Assembly: GCF_900113735.1 (NCBI RefSeq)
Contig: NZ_FOQM01000033.1
Location: 20,005 to 84,004 of the forward strand
DNA: 64,000 bases
Reading direction: 5' to 3'
Source: Bradyrhizobium sp. Gha
Lineage (GTDB): Bacteria > Pseudomonadota > Alphaproteobacteria > Rhizobiales > Xanthobacteraceae
In this document: positions 43,563 to 52,801 of the stretch, one piece after another
Position numbering within the stretch: the first letter of the stretch is position 1
Layout of the letters: each line of letters opens with the position of its first letter
Position numbers and translations under genes: made by a program
The notes under the pieces: generated by a model
Told to the model about the DNA's origin: nothing
What the model saw: only the letters and a program-made list of their open reading frames with translations
The model's database searches: none

Positions 43563-43865
43563 TCGACGGGGGCGTTCGCCCAGTCAACGGTGGTCACCAC
43601 CACCACCGGCGCAGGCCACGCTGCCGTGCAGATCGAGCCGGAATACCGCACCAAAATCCATACCTACGTGACCGAGCACAAGATTCGTCCGGTCGAGACG
43701 CGCGAGAAGATCGTCGTCGGCCAGCCGGTGCCGCGCGATGTCGAGCTTGAAGCGGTGCCCGCGGAGTGGGGCCCCTCGCTCACCAAGTACCGCTACGTCT
43801 ACTCGGGCGAGCGCGTGATGCTGGTCGATCCGTCCACGCGCACCGTGGTCCAAGAGGTGGACTAA
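43563..43865 (+). pseudogene. DUF1236 gene lacking its signal peptide
   Basis: The plus frame encodes the mature part of a DUF1236 protein: AFAQSTVVTTTTGAGHAAV, VQIEPEYRTKIHTYV, VETREKIVVGQPVPRDVEL and RYVYSGERVMLVDPSTRTVV. It is complete to the stop. The AFAQ end of the signal peptide is kept but the preceding hydrophobic stretch is replaced by unrelated sequence from about 43562. A start at 43521 would give a non-exported product, so the gene is probably dead. Confidence 0.65.
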
Positions 43866-43963
43866 GTCCGCCGCGGCGGGTCGCGCAGGAGGAGGCGCCC
43901 CGCCGCAAGCCGGCGCTCGACAGTCGCCGAGAAGCGATTCCTTGATCTGCGAGCGGCGGTTCC

Positions 43964-44380
43964 ATGCCGATTGTCCGGTACTTCGTATTCGTGGGCGGGA
44001 TTCTGCTCGCGCTGCTCTTCGCAGCCGACCGGTACCTACCCTCCCCAGTCGTGCGTACTGACAAGGCTGACCTCGACAGGACCACGATTAGGATCCGCTC
44101 GGCGAGGAGCCTTCCGGAGAAGATCGTGTTCGACATGCGTCCGCGCACCGACATCCCGGCGGTGACGGCGGCAGAACCCATTCCAGAAGAGCGCCGGGCT
44201 TCAGCGCGAGAGGCGCTCGCCGCAATGCCTGCGCCTTCCGAGGTCAAGGTCGAACCGCACGCGGGCAAACGCGTGGAGGCTCGTCCGAAGAGGAAGCGGT
44301 GGGCGAAATTGCCGAGAAAGTCGCCCGAACCACGGCTCGCTTTCGATCGGCAGGACGCCTTCGCGGGCAGCTGGTGGTGA
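43964..44380 (+). CDS. Hypothetical membrane-anchored protein
   Basis: A 138-residue protein with an N-terminal membrane helix (YFVFVGGILLALLFAADRYL) and a charged, proline-rich remainder with a lysine/arginine-rich stretch (KRVEARPKRKRWAKL). Probably inner-membrane anchored with the tail in the periplasm. ATG 43964 is used. A terminator-like hairpin follows at 44420-44453. Function unknown. Confidence 0.6.
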   Translation: MPIVRYFVFVGGILLALLFAADRYLPSPVVRTDKADLDRTTIRIRSARSLPEKIVFDMRPRTDIPAVTAAEPIPEERRASAREALAAMPAPSEVKVEPHAGKRVEARPKRKRWAKLPRKSPEPRLAFDRQDAFAGSWW

Positions 44381-44419
44381 TCCGGATCGTCGAGCCTTAC
44401 GCGCCCGGGCGCTCCTAGA

Positions 44420-44453
44420 CCGCCACCTTCATCCCGCCGAATGAAGGTAGCGG
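44420..44453 (+). terminator. Hairpin after the membrane-anchored protein gene
   Basis: CCGCcACCTTCAT pairs with ATGAAGGTaGCGG (one mismatch) around an 8-base loop, 40 bp after the stop. No long T run follows, so termination efficiency is uncertain. Confidence 0.45.
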
Positions 44454-44618
44454 CCTTGCCTCGATCCCGAGGGTTTGCGGCGCTGCGCCGCGGCGAAGCC
44501 GGAGCTTGCGCCGCCGCGGTTCAACTGTAGACTTCAGGGGATTTTACCGCGCCTAATACTGTTGACTTCGGCGGCCGTTCGGTCGCGCTACGATATGTTT
44601 TCCTTTAGGGGCCCTCCC

Positions 44619-44819
44619 ATGTTCGATCAGGCGACGACCGCGCTTTTGCGCGCCGTCCTCGACCAGGTCTGCCGAGACATTTCGCGCGATGAAACCGGCA
44701 CACGCAGCCACGTGGCCGCCAGAATTTTGGAAGCCGCCACGAAGGGGGATACTTCACCCGACACGCTGAAGCGGGTCGGCCACGCGGCTCTCCACGACGC
44801 GCCAACGATGTGGCGATAG
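44619..44819 (+). CDS. Small hypothetical protein
   Basis: A 66-residue protein starting MFDQATTALLRAVLDQVC, mostly helical, with HVAARILEAATKGD and ALHDAPTMWR. It has the look of a small conserved rhizobial protein. ATG 44619 fits its natural start. It is followed after 13 bp by the next gene, so the two may be co-transcribed. Function unknown. Confidence 0.6.
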   Translation: MFDQATTALLRAVLDQVCRDISRDETGTRSHVAARILEAATKGDTSPDTLKRVGHAALHDAPTMWR

Positions 44820-44832
44820 GCGGAGCGGGGGC

Positions 44833-45234
44833 GTGAACTTCCAGGTCACGGTGCTTAAGATCCTGGTCAGCTATCCCGACGGCTTTGCTGTCATGGCCGA
44901 CCTGAAGCGCGACATGGCCATCCTTGCGACGAGCGGACGCGACTGGACCGAGCGGACCAAGCGCTTGGGGGCGCGCATGCCGGATCTGGACATTTTCTCG
45001 CAAGGGTTGGTCGAGCGCCTGAATGGCGGTTGGCGCATCACCGAAAAGGGCCGGGGTGTGTTGGAGTTCATGGAAGCCCGGCCTGGTAAGCCAGATCAGG
45101 CGAGCGACCCACCCGTAGGTGAACGGTTGCCTGCGACGCCTGTGCCTCGGCTTCCTGTCTTCGCATCTGGTCGATCGCAACGCCTGCAGCGCCGCCGAGC
45201 CGCCCGCGAGCGCGCTCGCGCGAAAGCTTCCTGA
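44833..45234 (+). CDS. Hypothetical protein, winged-helix-like N-terminus
   Basis: A 133-residue protein with GTG start at 44833. Residues 1-80 (VTVLKILVSYPDGFAVMADL, LVERLNGGWRITEKGRGVL) look like a winged-helix fold with a GGWRITEKG wing. The last 45 residues are proline- and arginine-rich and may be disordered. It might bind DNA, but this is only a fold impression. Upstream gene 13 bp away. Confidence 0.55.
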   Translation: MNFQVTVLKILVSYPDGFAVMADLKRDMAILATSGRDWTERTKRLGARMPDLDIFSQGLVERLNGGWRITEKGRGVLEFMEARPGKPDQASDPPVGERLPATPVPRLPVFASGRSQRLQRRRAARERARAKAS

Positions 45235-45344
45235 GAAGCTCCCTCGACGTACTCCGCCAAGGGTCGAACCCTTTGGGAAAAACCGGAAACCTTCACCATC
45301 GCGCTGAGTTGGCATCGACTGGATGCAGTCGCCGGAGCGTGAGC

Positions 45345-45554
45345 ATGGTCGACGAAGTCGCGGTGAGAAGGGCGGCCGAGACGGCCTGGACGGTGTACCG
45401 GGCAAGGCATCCTGACGTCGGTGCTCAGGACAGCCGCCGTTGCCTGCTCGAGCGCCACCTGCAAGGGAGATGGGAAGCCCACGAGGGCGATGCCGAAGAA
45501 CTGGCAAGCTTCGGCCTCGCCTACCTGCACCGGCTTCCCGCGGACGAATGCTGA
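45345..45554 (+). CDS. Small hypothetical protein
   Basis: A 69-residue product (MVDEVAVRRAAETAWTVYRAR at its start, longer helix following), with GGAGCGTG shortly upstream of ATG 45345. Helical, no membrane segment. The next frame starts inside its last codons. Function unknown. Confidence 0.45.
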   Translation: MVDEVAVRRAAETAWTVYRARHPDVGAQDSRRCLLERHLQGRWEAHEGDAEELASFGLAYLHRLPADEC

Positions 45555-45682
45555 GGGACCTGAAGATGCTCGTCGCACGCGTGGCCCGCGGAAGCACTAG
45601 GCCGTCTTGGACACTGCTCGCCATTTCGTATCTCATGTCGGCAGTCATCGCGATGGCCTTACGATGTGCGTTGGGGGCGTAG
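45548..45682 (+). CDS. Very small possible membrane peptide
   Basis: A 44-residue frame starting ATG 45548, overlapping the previous stop, with a C-terminal hydrophobic segment (LLAISYLMSAVIAMAL). It ends 3 bp before the glycosyltransferase start. It could be a coupled leader or membrane peptide, or chance. Confidence 0.25.
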   Translation: MLRDLKMLVARVARGSTRPSWTLLAISYLMSAVIAMALRCALGA

Positions 45683-45685
45683 CCG

Positions 45686-46748
45686 ATGCGGATTGCCCAG
45701 CTTGCTCCGCTGGCCGAGAGTGTCCCTCCGAAGCTTTACGGCGGCACCGAGCGGGTGATCGCCTGGCTGGTCGACGAACTGGTCGAGCTCGGACACGACG
45801 TCACGTTATTCGCGAGCGGCGACTCCCGGACGCGCGGCAGGCTTCGCGGCGTATGGCCCCGCGCGCTGCGGCTCGGGCGAAAAGGTGTCGACCCCAACGC
45901 CGCCTGCGCTCTGCTGATCGAAGCGATCGCCGAGCGACTTCGATGTGATCCACTCCCACGTCGATTGGCTGCCGCTTCCACTGCTGCGCCGGCTGGGCGT
46001 GCCGTTCCTCACGACCATGCACGGCCGCCTCGATCTTCCCGGGCTGTCGGAGGTCGTGCGGACCTTTCCGGATGCGGGGCTCGTATCGATCTCCGACCAC
46101 CAGCGGCGGCCGCTTCCGGAGGCGAACTGGCTCGGCACGATCCTGCACGGGATGCCCACGAACGTGCTTCGGCCGGCCTTCGAACCCGGCTCTTACCTGG
46201 CTTTTCTCGGGCGTCTCACAGCGGAGAAAGGCCCGTTAGAGGCCATCCGCATCGCGCGTGCGGCCGGAAAGCCGCTGCGCATCGCCGCGAAGATCCCCCG
46301 TGCCGAGACCGCATACTTCAGGAAGCATCTTCAGCCCCATATCGACGGCGAGAACGTCCAACTCATCGGCGAAGTTGACGACGCGAGGAAGCAGCCATTT
46401 TTAGCCGGCGCCGCCGCTTTGTTGTTTCCGATCGAGTGGCCGGAGCCTTTCGGCTTAGTCATGATCGAGGCGATGGCGTGCGGGACACCTGTCATCGCCT
46501 ATCGCTCGGGTTCGGTGCCGGAGGTCGTCGATGAAGGGGTAACGGGCTTTATCGTCGACAGCGATGAGGAAGCCGTGAGGGCATTGAGTGAACTGCCTCG
46601 ATTGGACAGAAGGAGGGTGCGGGCCCGGTTCGAGCAGCGCTTCTCGGCGCTCCGGATGGCGCGAGAATACGAAGGTCTGTACCGGGAGCTGGTCGCCGCC
46701 GCGGGGGGCGCCGATCGCGAGCCGGATCTGCAGCCATCGCCAACGTGA
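45686..46748 (+). pseudogene. Family 4 glycosyltransferase with one frameshift
   Basis: A GT4 retaining glycosyltransferase of about 353 residues if repaired. The first frame (from ATG 45686) has PPKLYGGTERVIAWLVDELV and ends usefully near 45935. The second gives FDVIHSHVDWLPLPLL, FLTTMHGRLDLP, FLGRLTAEKGPLEAI and the EPFGLVMIE motif (E-x7-E), then EAMACGTPVIAYRSGS. One base lost or gained near 45937 separates them. All catalytic elements are present, so the lesion is recent or a sequencing error. Likely role: transfer of a sugar from a nucleotide donor. Confidence 0.8.
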
Positions 46749-46782
46749 AGGATTCGGGAGGTGTCGGCGCGTCAAATAGAGA

Positions 46783-46810
46783 CGGCCCGTCAGAGTTATC
46801 TGACGAGCCG
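46783..46810 (-). terminator. Hairpin between convergent genes
   Basis: CGGCcCGTCAGA-GTTA-TCTGACGaGCCG forms an 11 bp stem with one mismatch. On the minus strand TCTCTATTT follows, so it best serves the small gene at 46893-47108, but it may also act on the glycosyltransferase transcript. Confidence 0.5.
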
Positions 46811-46892
46811 CTTCATGGCGAACCCTCTACTTGTTCAATGCTTGTGAAGCAAACCAACAGCCGGCGCGAGGCGGATCGGCCGGTCCGAAGTC

Positions 46893-47108
46893 CTATTGCT
46901 CAGTGCAGACCTTGGTGGTCTTGACGGCGGATTCGGCCTCCGTCTTGGTCTTGTAGATACCGTCGCCCACGACCGTCGTGGTCGTCGTCGGCTTGCTGTC
47001 GACCACCGTGCACTTCTTGGTAGTGGCGTCGCGTACGATGTAGAATTCGGCGGTGCTCGCGGCCCGAACGTTCCGGTTGTCCCGGCGTTCTCCTGGCGCG
47101 CCTGCCAT
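46893..47108 (-). CDS. Small protein of a usually secreted family, signal peptide missing
   Basis: A 71-residue product with STAEFYIVRDATTKKCTVVD, a TTTTTVVGDG turn and a C-terminal KVCTEQ. Relatives in rhizobia are small periplasmic proteins with a signal peptide just before this region. Here the upstream residues (MAGAPGERRDNRNVRAA) are not hydrophobic, so the leader appears lost or shifted. It may be non-functional. The start at ATG 47108 is the nearest sensible one. Confidence 0.45.
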   Translation of the reverse strand: MAGAPGERRDNRNVRAASTAEFYIVRDATTKKCTVVDSKPTTTTTVVGDGIYKTKTEAESAVKTTKVCTEQ

Positions 47109-47537
47109 GGCGCCATGCGCACCTGTTCTGTCCGTGTCGGAAATTGACACAGGGGAAGAAGGTGGAATTGCCACTTCCCGATTAGGAACCGAGGGGCGGT
47201 CGAAGGTTGGCTCGCTGCTGCACTCAGCACGGGCTATGGCGGACCGCCGCTGGAGGAGGAGTTCCGGGATGCGCCCGCGCTCGGTAAGCCCTTGAGGGAA
47301 AAATTGCGGACACTTCTGCCTCAACCTAAGCTCTGAAAGGCGACGGGCGCGAAAGGTAGATTGACCGGCGTGGGCAGGTGCGCTCGTCCGAGTATGATCC
47401 CCGTCCCCGAGTTTTGCTCCCGCAACCTAGAGGCTGCAGGCATGCTGGACGAGGCGGAAATCCTCACGAGAGGCGAAGAAGCGGAGATGCGGTCCCCCCG
47501 ACGAATGCGCATATGGTATGATCGGCCGTCAGCCGCT

Positions 47538-48263
47538 TCATCGTGCAACCGGCGTCTTCAACAGCTGCAGGTAAGCGGCGCTGAACTCCGCGAGTCGTTC
47601 GAGCTGGTCGGGTTGCAGGACTTCTACCATGCGGCCGCTCCAGTCGATAAGCTCGCGTCTTCTTAGTTCTTGTATCGTCCGGTTCACGTGTACGTTCGAT
47701 AGGCCGCATGCATCCGCAAGGTCTTCCTGCGACATAGGAAGCTCAAAACGGCCGTCCTTCACCAATCCCACAATGTCAAGGCGAGCCGCCAGCTCGCAAA
47801 CCAGATGGGCAAGGCGAGGCAGCGCTTGGCGGGCCGCGAGGTTATCGATCCATTCGCGATGAATGACGCTCTGGATCAGCGTTTCCCGCCAGAATGCGGC
47901 GGTCAATGTTGCAGATTTGGCAAGGGTCTGCCCGAGATACAGATGCGGAACCAGCGCCACAGTGGAAGGACCGATACTGCAGAGGTCATGGTCCAGTACA
48001 GGCACATGTAGCGTGTGAAGGTCCGGCATGTCGCCGGGAACATAGAAGGCCGATATCTGGTTACGCGTAGAGATGACCCTTTGCCGCGCCAGAAAGCCAC
48101 TCACCACGATGGCACAGCTCTGGGGTCGGTCGCCTTGTCGCGCGACGTAATCGCCATCTGCCAGCACTTTGAGAGTATGAGGCATGTCTTCGAGTCTGGC
48201 CCGGTCCTCAGCCGCCAGGCCGGAGAAAGCTTGCAGACGTGCGATAAGCTTGCGATGCGGCAT
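47538..48263 (-). CDS. Crp/Fnr-family transcriptional regulator
   Basis: A 241-residue regulator. Residues 20-130 form the cyclic-nucleotide-binding-like beta roll (VLADGDYVARQGDRPQS, VSGFLARQRV, AFYVPGDMPDL). Residues 155-235 are the Crp helix-turn-helix with MSQEDLADACGLSNVHVNRT. No cysteine cluster, so not an oxygen-sensing Fnr; the glycine-arginine pattern for cAMP is not seen. The ligand is unknown. ATG 48263 is used, with two further upstream ATG codons in frame. Monocistronic. Confidence 0.9.
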   Translation of the reverse strand: MPHRKLIARLQAFSGLAAEDRARLEDMPHTLKVLADGDYVARQGDRPQSCAIVVSGFLARQRVISTRNQISAFYVPGDMPDLHTLHVPVLDHDLCSIGPSTVALVPHLYLGQTLAKSATLTAAFWRETLIQSVIHREWIDNLAARQALPRLAHLVCELAARLDIVGLVKDGRFELPMSQEDLADACGLSNVHVNRTIQELRRRELIDWSGRMVEVLQPDQLERLAEFSAAYLQLLKTPVAR

Positions 48264-48357
48264 GGCGTGCATTCTGGGGCGCCCCGCTGGAACCATCGAG
48301 CCAGCGACGGCCGGTCTTGCAAGTTAGTCACGATCCGGGGGCGCGTTCAACCCGTCG

Positions 48358-48588
48358 TTAGCCGCTCTTTGTCGCGACGCTTGCCTCGACCGTCATAATC
48401 CTCCCGTTACCGTCTCTCACTTCGATGACGATATGGCCCTCTCGGCCAGACAACGTGGCATCCCGCACCGCTTCACCTGCGGCGGTGACCGCGGCTCTTC
48501 GGACGGCATTGATACCGTCGAGGTCTTGCCCGACCTCGTCGCGAGCGACACCCTCGGCATCACGGAAATCAAAGTAGTATCGAGCCAT
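48358..48588 (-). CDS. DUF6894 family protein
   Basis: A 76-residue protein starting MARYYFDFRDAEGVARDEVG, with GHIVIEVRDGNGRIM; a second DUF6894 member in the window (compare 13567-13809). Function unknown. Upstream sequence has GGAAC but no CGTT at the right distance. Confidence 0.85.
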   Translation of the reverse strand: MARYYFDFRDAEGVARDEVGQDLDGINAVRRAAVTAAGEAVRDATLSGREGHIVIEVRDGNGRIMTVEASVATKSG

Positions 48589-49248
48589 TGGCCAACAATG
48601 AAGTTGGCACGGCGGCGTTCCAAAAAAGGGCCCTGACAGCTGATTAGCATCGTCCTCTTGGTCTTACATCGAACGACAAATCAAAGATCGCGTGCGGCTG
48701 GCCTCCTTCAGTGCGGAGTTGATCGCCAGATCCGCTGTGAGTTGCTGGGTCAATTTGGAGCCCTGCTGCGAGAACCATCCAAGCCAAACGAGGTGACTGG
48801 CCTCTCCGCGTCTGCCGCTCGTTTCCCATAAGCTGCACAACGCCGTCGCACGGCGAGTACGTGTTCTTGCGCCGATGGCGCTGCACGTAATTTACAAACG
48901 TGAACCCGCGGGGAGCAGCCAAGCTGCGAACCGCTGAGGGTCGTCGCTGCGCTTCAGGACGGGCTAGCGGCCACGGCACAAGAGTGGATGTCTCTGGAAT
49001 TGCTCGGTGGCCAAAGTCGAAGCGATGAAAGGAGCAGCTAAACAGGTGCAGTATCGCCTGCGCCGACTGGCGGGCTCTGTGGGCGTCAGGAGGCTCCGCG
49101 CTCCATCGGACGAGGTCGCTGGAAGTTCATTCCGAGTCGATGGAACCAACCAAGTTCCCGGGGATTAAGTTCCCTGACCGGGGACGCCTATGGCTGAGGG
49201 AAATTCGACAATCGGGGAGGCTGAGGGGGCCGACTCGCCCCAGGCCTG
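48589..49248. other. Gene-free stretch
   Basis: No recognised gene in about 660 bp. Minus-strand frames at 48644-48979 and 48964-49149 have no family resemblance. Probably contains the promoter of the hybrid kinase. Confidence 0.4.
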
Positions 49249-51408
49249 TTGCTACGGGTGAGCACGGACGCGAAAAATGGAGCTCCTGGCTCGGCTGCGG
49301 CGAGCTTCACTCTGGTCATGGCAGCTACCGTCTTGGGCGCGCTTTTCGTCCTGAGCGTCGCGAGCCTGGAGCACTACAGGTTCGTCTCGACCTCGGCCAA
49401 CGAGCGGATCAGTCGCTCGCTCGATATTGCCGTAGAGCACACCAACAAGGTGTTTGAAGAGATCGAAATTCTTTTTGCGAGCGTCGAGGGAATAACCCGC
49501 AGACAGAGCAGCGAAAGTCTGAAGGCGGACCAGGAGCACCTCCACGAAGCGGTAGAGGAGATGATCGGCAAAGCGCCGGATCTCCGGGCCATCTGGCTGT
49601 TCGACCAGTCTGGCAGACCATTGGTCGCGTCGTCTGTTTTTCCGGCTCCTGATTTGAACAACTCTGACCGCGACTACTTTATAGCACAACAGAACCCCGA
49701 CACCGGAACATTCATCGGGAAGATTCTGATTCCAAAGATCGGCGGGCCGGCGTTCTTCTCGGTCAGCAAAAAATGGCACGACGAGACAGGAAACGTCGCC
49801 GGCGTCAGTGCCGTCGTCGTACCACCAGCCGCTTTCGAGAAGTTTTTTGCTACCCTCAGCGCCGGCGCGTCCGCCAGCCACGCCATCATCCGAGAGGACG
49901 GGGTTGTTCTCGCTCGTTACCCAGTGCCGGCCGCTCCCGAGATCGTCTTGTCGGAAAACACCGGCTTCCGCCGAGCCACGGCAGCGCAAGGACGCACGGC
50001 GAAATACACCACCGTTTCGGCGGTGGACGGGCTGAAGAGACGTTTCGAAGTGCGGCACCTTGCGCATCTGCCGATATACGTCACCTCCAGTCTCGAAGAG
50101 ATGGCGATCTGGCGCGAATGGAGCCAGTGGCTTCTTCTTCAACTTGCCTTCGGCGCACCAACGCTCGGCCTGATCCTGTGGCTTGAATACCTCGCGTTAC
50201 GGCGGACCAACCAGTTCTATGCGGAGGTTCGCAGGCGCGAAAGTGCGGAGGCTGTCGTCCGCCAGTCGCAGAAGCTGGAAGCGATCGGTCAGCTCACTGG
50301 AGGAATTGCGCACGACTTCAACAATCTACTCTCGATCGTCATGGGCAACCTAGAGGCGGTCCTTCGCCGTACGTCAGAGGACGAGAAGACGCAGCGGCAG
50401 GTGCGCAACGCCCTGACCGGGGCCGAACGGGCAGCGCAACTCGTTCGCCGCCTGCTCGCATTCGCTCGGCGGCAGCCGCTCGACCCGAAGCCCATTGACG
50501 TGAGTCAGGTCATGGCACAGGTCGCCGGTCTCCTGATCAGATCGTTAGGTGAGCAAATCCGGATCGACACGTTTCGGGCTCCCGACCTCTGGATAACTGA
50601 CGTCGATCCGGTCGAGTTGGAAGCAGCTCTCATCAATCTCGCCATTAACGCTCGCGATGCGATGCCGAAGGAGGAAGGCTCACGATTGTGGCAAGCAACG
50701 TTGTGCTCGACGCAGATTTCTGTGCCGGCGCCGAGGGGCCTAGCCCCCGGCGAGTACGTCCTCATCTCGGTTGCCGATGAAGGAACGGGCATGAAGCCCT
50801 GGGTGCTCGACCGCGTCTTCGAACCGTTTTTCACGACGAAAGCTCCCGGAGCTGGAAGCGGACTCGGTCTCAGCCAAGTTTACGGCTTCATCAGGCAGTC
50901 TGCAGGGCACGTGGTCATCGACAGCAGGATCGGAAAGGGTACGACTGTCCAGCTATATCTGCCGCGTTCTAAAGCGACGAGCCCCATCCTGCTGGAAGAC
51001 CCGAGCCGCGAAATCCTGGGGGGACGGGGCGAGACGATCCTTATCGTTGAAGACGATCGCGGTGTCCGCGAGCATCTCTCCGAGCTGCTGGGCGAGATGG
51101 GCTATTCGGTCCTAGTGGCGGAGCACGCTGAGAAAGCTCTGGAGTTCATCGGCGACCGCGCCCTGGGAATCGATCTGCTTTTGACCGACATCGTGATGCC
51201 CGGCATGAACGGCCGGCAGCTCGCTGAGCGCGCGCTCGCCGATCGACCTGGGCTGCAGGTCCTCTTCATGACAGGGTATGCGCGGGACGCCATCGTCCAT
51301 CAGGGTCGCCTTGAGAGTGGCGTCATTCTGATTCAGAAGCCTATCTCGCCGCCAGAGCTGTCGTCGCGATTGAGATCGATGCTCGACAGCCAACGGATAC
51401 ATGCGTGA
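49249..51408 (+). CDS. Hybrid histidine kinase with extracytoplasmic sensor
   Basis: A 719-residue membrane kinase. A first membrane helix lies at about 20-42, then a periplasmic Cache-type sensor (residues 45-290; DRDYFIAQQNPDTGTFIGK and IGGPAFFSVSKKW are typical), then a second helix near 295-315. HisKA carries the phosphoacceptor histidine in GGIAHDFNNLLS. The HATPase has LINLAINARDAM, DEGTGM and GSGLGLSQVYGF. A C-terminal receiver (TILIVEDDRGVREHL, LLTDIVMPGMNG, IQKPI) completes a phosphorelay. The start may be TTG 49249 or GTG 49258; neither has a good ribosome site. The damaged response regulator downstream could have been a partner. Confidence 0.9.
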   Translation: MLRVSTDAKNGAPGSAAASFTLVMAATVLGALFVLSVASLEHYRFVSTSANERISRSLDIAVEHTNKVFEEIEILFASVEGITRRQSSESLKADQEHLHEAVEEMIGKAPDLRAIWLFDQSGRPLVASSVFPAPDLNNSDRDYFIAQQNPDTGTFIGKILIPKIGGPAFFSVSKKWHDETGNVAGVSAVVVPPAAFEKFFATLSAGASASHAIIREDGVVLARYPVPAAPEIVLSENTGFRRATAAQGRTAKYTTVSAVDGLKRRFEVRHLAHLPIYVTSSLEEMAIWREWSQWLLLQLAFGAPTLGLILWLEYLALRRTNQFYAEVRRRESAEAVVRQSQKLEAIGQLTGGIAHDFNNLLSIVMGNLEAVLRRTSEDEKTQRQVRNALTGAERAAQLVRRLLAFARRQPLDPKPIDVSQVMAQVAGLLIRSLGEQIRIDTFRAPDLWITDVDPVELEAALINLAINARDAMPKEEGSRLWQATLCSTQISVPAPRGLAPGEYVLISVADEGTGMKPWVLDRVFEPFFTTKAPGAGSGLGLSQVYGFIRQSAGHVVIDSRIGKGTTVQLYLPRSKATSPILLEDPSREILGGRGETILIVEDDRGVREHLSELLGEMGYSVLVAEHAEKALEFIGDRALGIDLLLTDIVMPGMNGRQLAERALADRPGLQVLFMTGYARDAIVHQGRLESGVILIQKPISPPELSSRLRSMLDSQRIHA

Positions 51409-51676
51409 GCGACATCAGGACCGGCGGGAGGAGGCTGCGGTAGCTCTCGGATTGTCGCGATCTCCGAACGTACCGAGGTGGGCAGGTGGGGTACGAACTG
51501 ACCGAGCTTGAAAAAGGCGCGAAAGCCGGCAAGTGACCCGCCGCGGACCTCTCAAGCATATCGGTTCGCGGGCCACGTGCCCCAACTTGGAGTCTTAGGT
51601 GTGCTAATTTCCCTTTGGAACGTGTGTGCACTTTGGTACTTACCGTTCCGCTGCGCTACGCGGCGGAGGATTCGTC
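51409..51676. other. Short intergenic stretch
   Basis: GGAAC and CGTT occur at 51617 and 51644 but 22 bp apart, which does not fit the EcfG spacing. Nothing else seen. Confidence 0.3.
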
Positions 51677-52068
51677 GTGCCGAAACCGGTTCTACTGATC
51701 CTCGTGGTCGAGGCCGAGCCCGTCATCCAAGAAGTCGTGAGCGAAGCTTTTACCGGCGCTGGGTTTGACGCTCAAATCACCGCACCCGGCGAAGAAGCGG
51801 TTACGCTCCTCCAGGGTGACGAGAGCAAATATCGTGCGCTCGTGACCGACATTCATTTACGAGGCAAGCTCAACGGTTGGGACGTTTCGAGACGTGCGAG
51901 AGAGCTCGTGCCCGATCTTCCAGTGGTCTACATGACGGCGTCAGCCGGCCACGAATGGCCGGCGCAGGGCGTGCGGAACAGCGTGCCTTGCAGAAGCCGT
52001 TCGCGTCCGCACAGGTCGTTACGGCGGTATCTCAATTGCTTAACCAAATACCGCCGCCGCACGCGTAA
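51677..52068 (+). pseudogene. Frameshifted single-domain response regulator
   Basis: A receiver domain paralogous to the gene at 14537-14935. From GTG 51677 (preceded by CGGAGGA) it reads LLILVVEAEPVIQEVVSEAF, YRALVTDIHLRGKLNGWDV and VVYMTASAGHEWPAQGV, then the frame is lost near 51985. The expected end, LQKPFASAQVVTAVSQLL, is in another frame. The conserved lysine segment is therefore out of frame in the translated product. The first acidic residue pair is also altered (EAE in place of EDE). Confidence 0.75.
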
Positions 52069-52205
52069 GACCGCCAAGCTGACGGCCTCTTTCATTCACA
52101 CGGCGTGTGCGACTAGCCTAAAGCGTCTTCACTGATTGCTGAGGGAGCGGTTACCTTTGTAACTTATCTCAATGCGCAGACCGGGGACCTTGTTATGGTC
52201 GTGCC

Positions 52206-52388
52206 ATGCCCCACGAACTGCGACAACTAGAGCGATTGGCCCGAGCGCAAGCTGCTTTGACCGGCGAGGCGCGGGCGAAGCAAGCTCTGCTGGAGATGGC
52301 GGAGGAATATCGCAATCGGGCGGATTGGAAGGAGGCCAACTTGCAGCCGCTCGCAAGGTCAGGAGGTCGAGAGGATCAATCTGAATAG
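52206..52388 (+). CDS. Small hypothetical protein
   Basis: A 60-residue helical protein starting MPHELRQLERLARAQAAL, with KQALLEMAEEYRNRADWKE. It has the composition of a widespread small rhizobial family of unknown role. ATG 52206 is used. No signal or membrane segment. Confidence 0.5.
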   Translation: MPHELRQLERLARAQAALTGEARAKQALLEMAEEYRNRADWKEANLQPLARSGGREDQSE

Positions 52389-52419
52389 CCAAGAGTTTGC
52401 TGCGCACGGAGAGTTTCCG

Positions 52420-52703
52420 GTGTCGCTTTCCTCTGATCCGTCCGGCCAGTTCGAGGAGGTCGAGCCCGAAGCTGTTCTGTTCGCGATGTTGAGCGGCAAC
52501 GACCGCATTGCTTGCAGAGTCGAGTGGTCTGCCCTGCGCGAGCTCGCAATCGCGGGAACGGATGCCGACGAAGTCGCGGCCACTTTCAAGAGGCACGGCC
52601 AAGGATCGAGCTGATTGCCCGCGAGAAGTACGAAGCGGGTCAGCAGATGCCGGTCATCCGGGCCGCGCATCTAGGAAGAGGTACTCGGGTGGAAGTAAAA
52701 TAA
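52420..52703 (+). pseudogene. Frameshifted small gene (DUF1488-like)
   Basis: The first frame (GTG 52420) gives AVLFAMLSGNDRIACRVEWS and ALRELAIAGTDADEVAATFK, similar to DUF1488 proteins. It stops at 52614, but the natural continuation RPRIELIAREKYEAGQQ to VEVK is in another frame ending at 52703. A single base change of frame near 52598 explains this. The DUF1488 assignment is tentative. Confidence 0.45.
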
Positions 52704-52801
52704 CCTACGTTAGTTGCCCATCATCACCGGCCGAGGCTCTGTCCGTAGGCGTCGGTGGCTGAGAGACCAAGAGCGCTCCCGCCTGCAGATCTCAGGGAGC
52801 A

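Noticed and set aside
49252..50142. Minus-strand frame of 296 codons
   Set aside because: Antisense shadow of the hybrid kinase sensor region.
51617..51647. EcfG-type promoter before the second response regulator
   Set aside because: GGAAC and CGTT are 22 bp apart, outside the 16-17 bp spacing.
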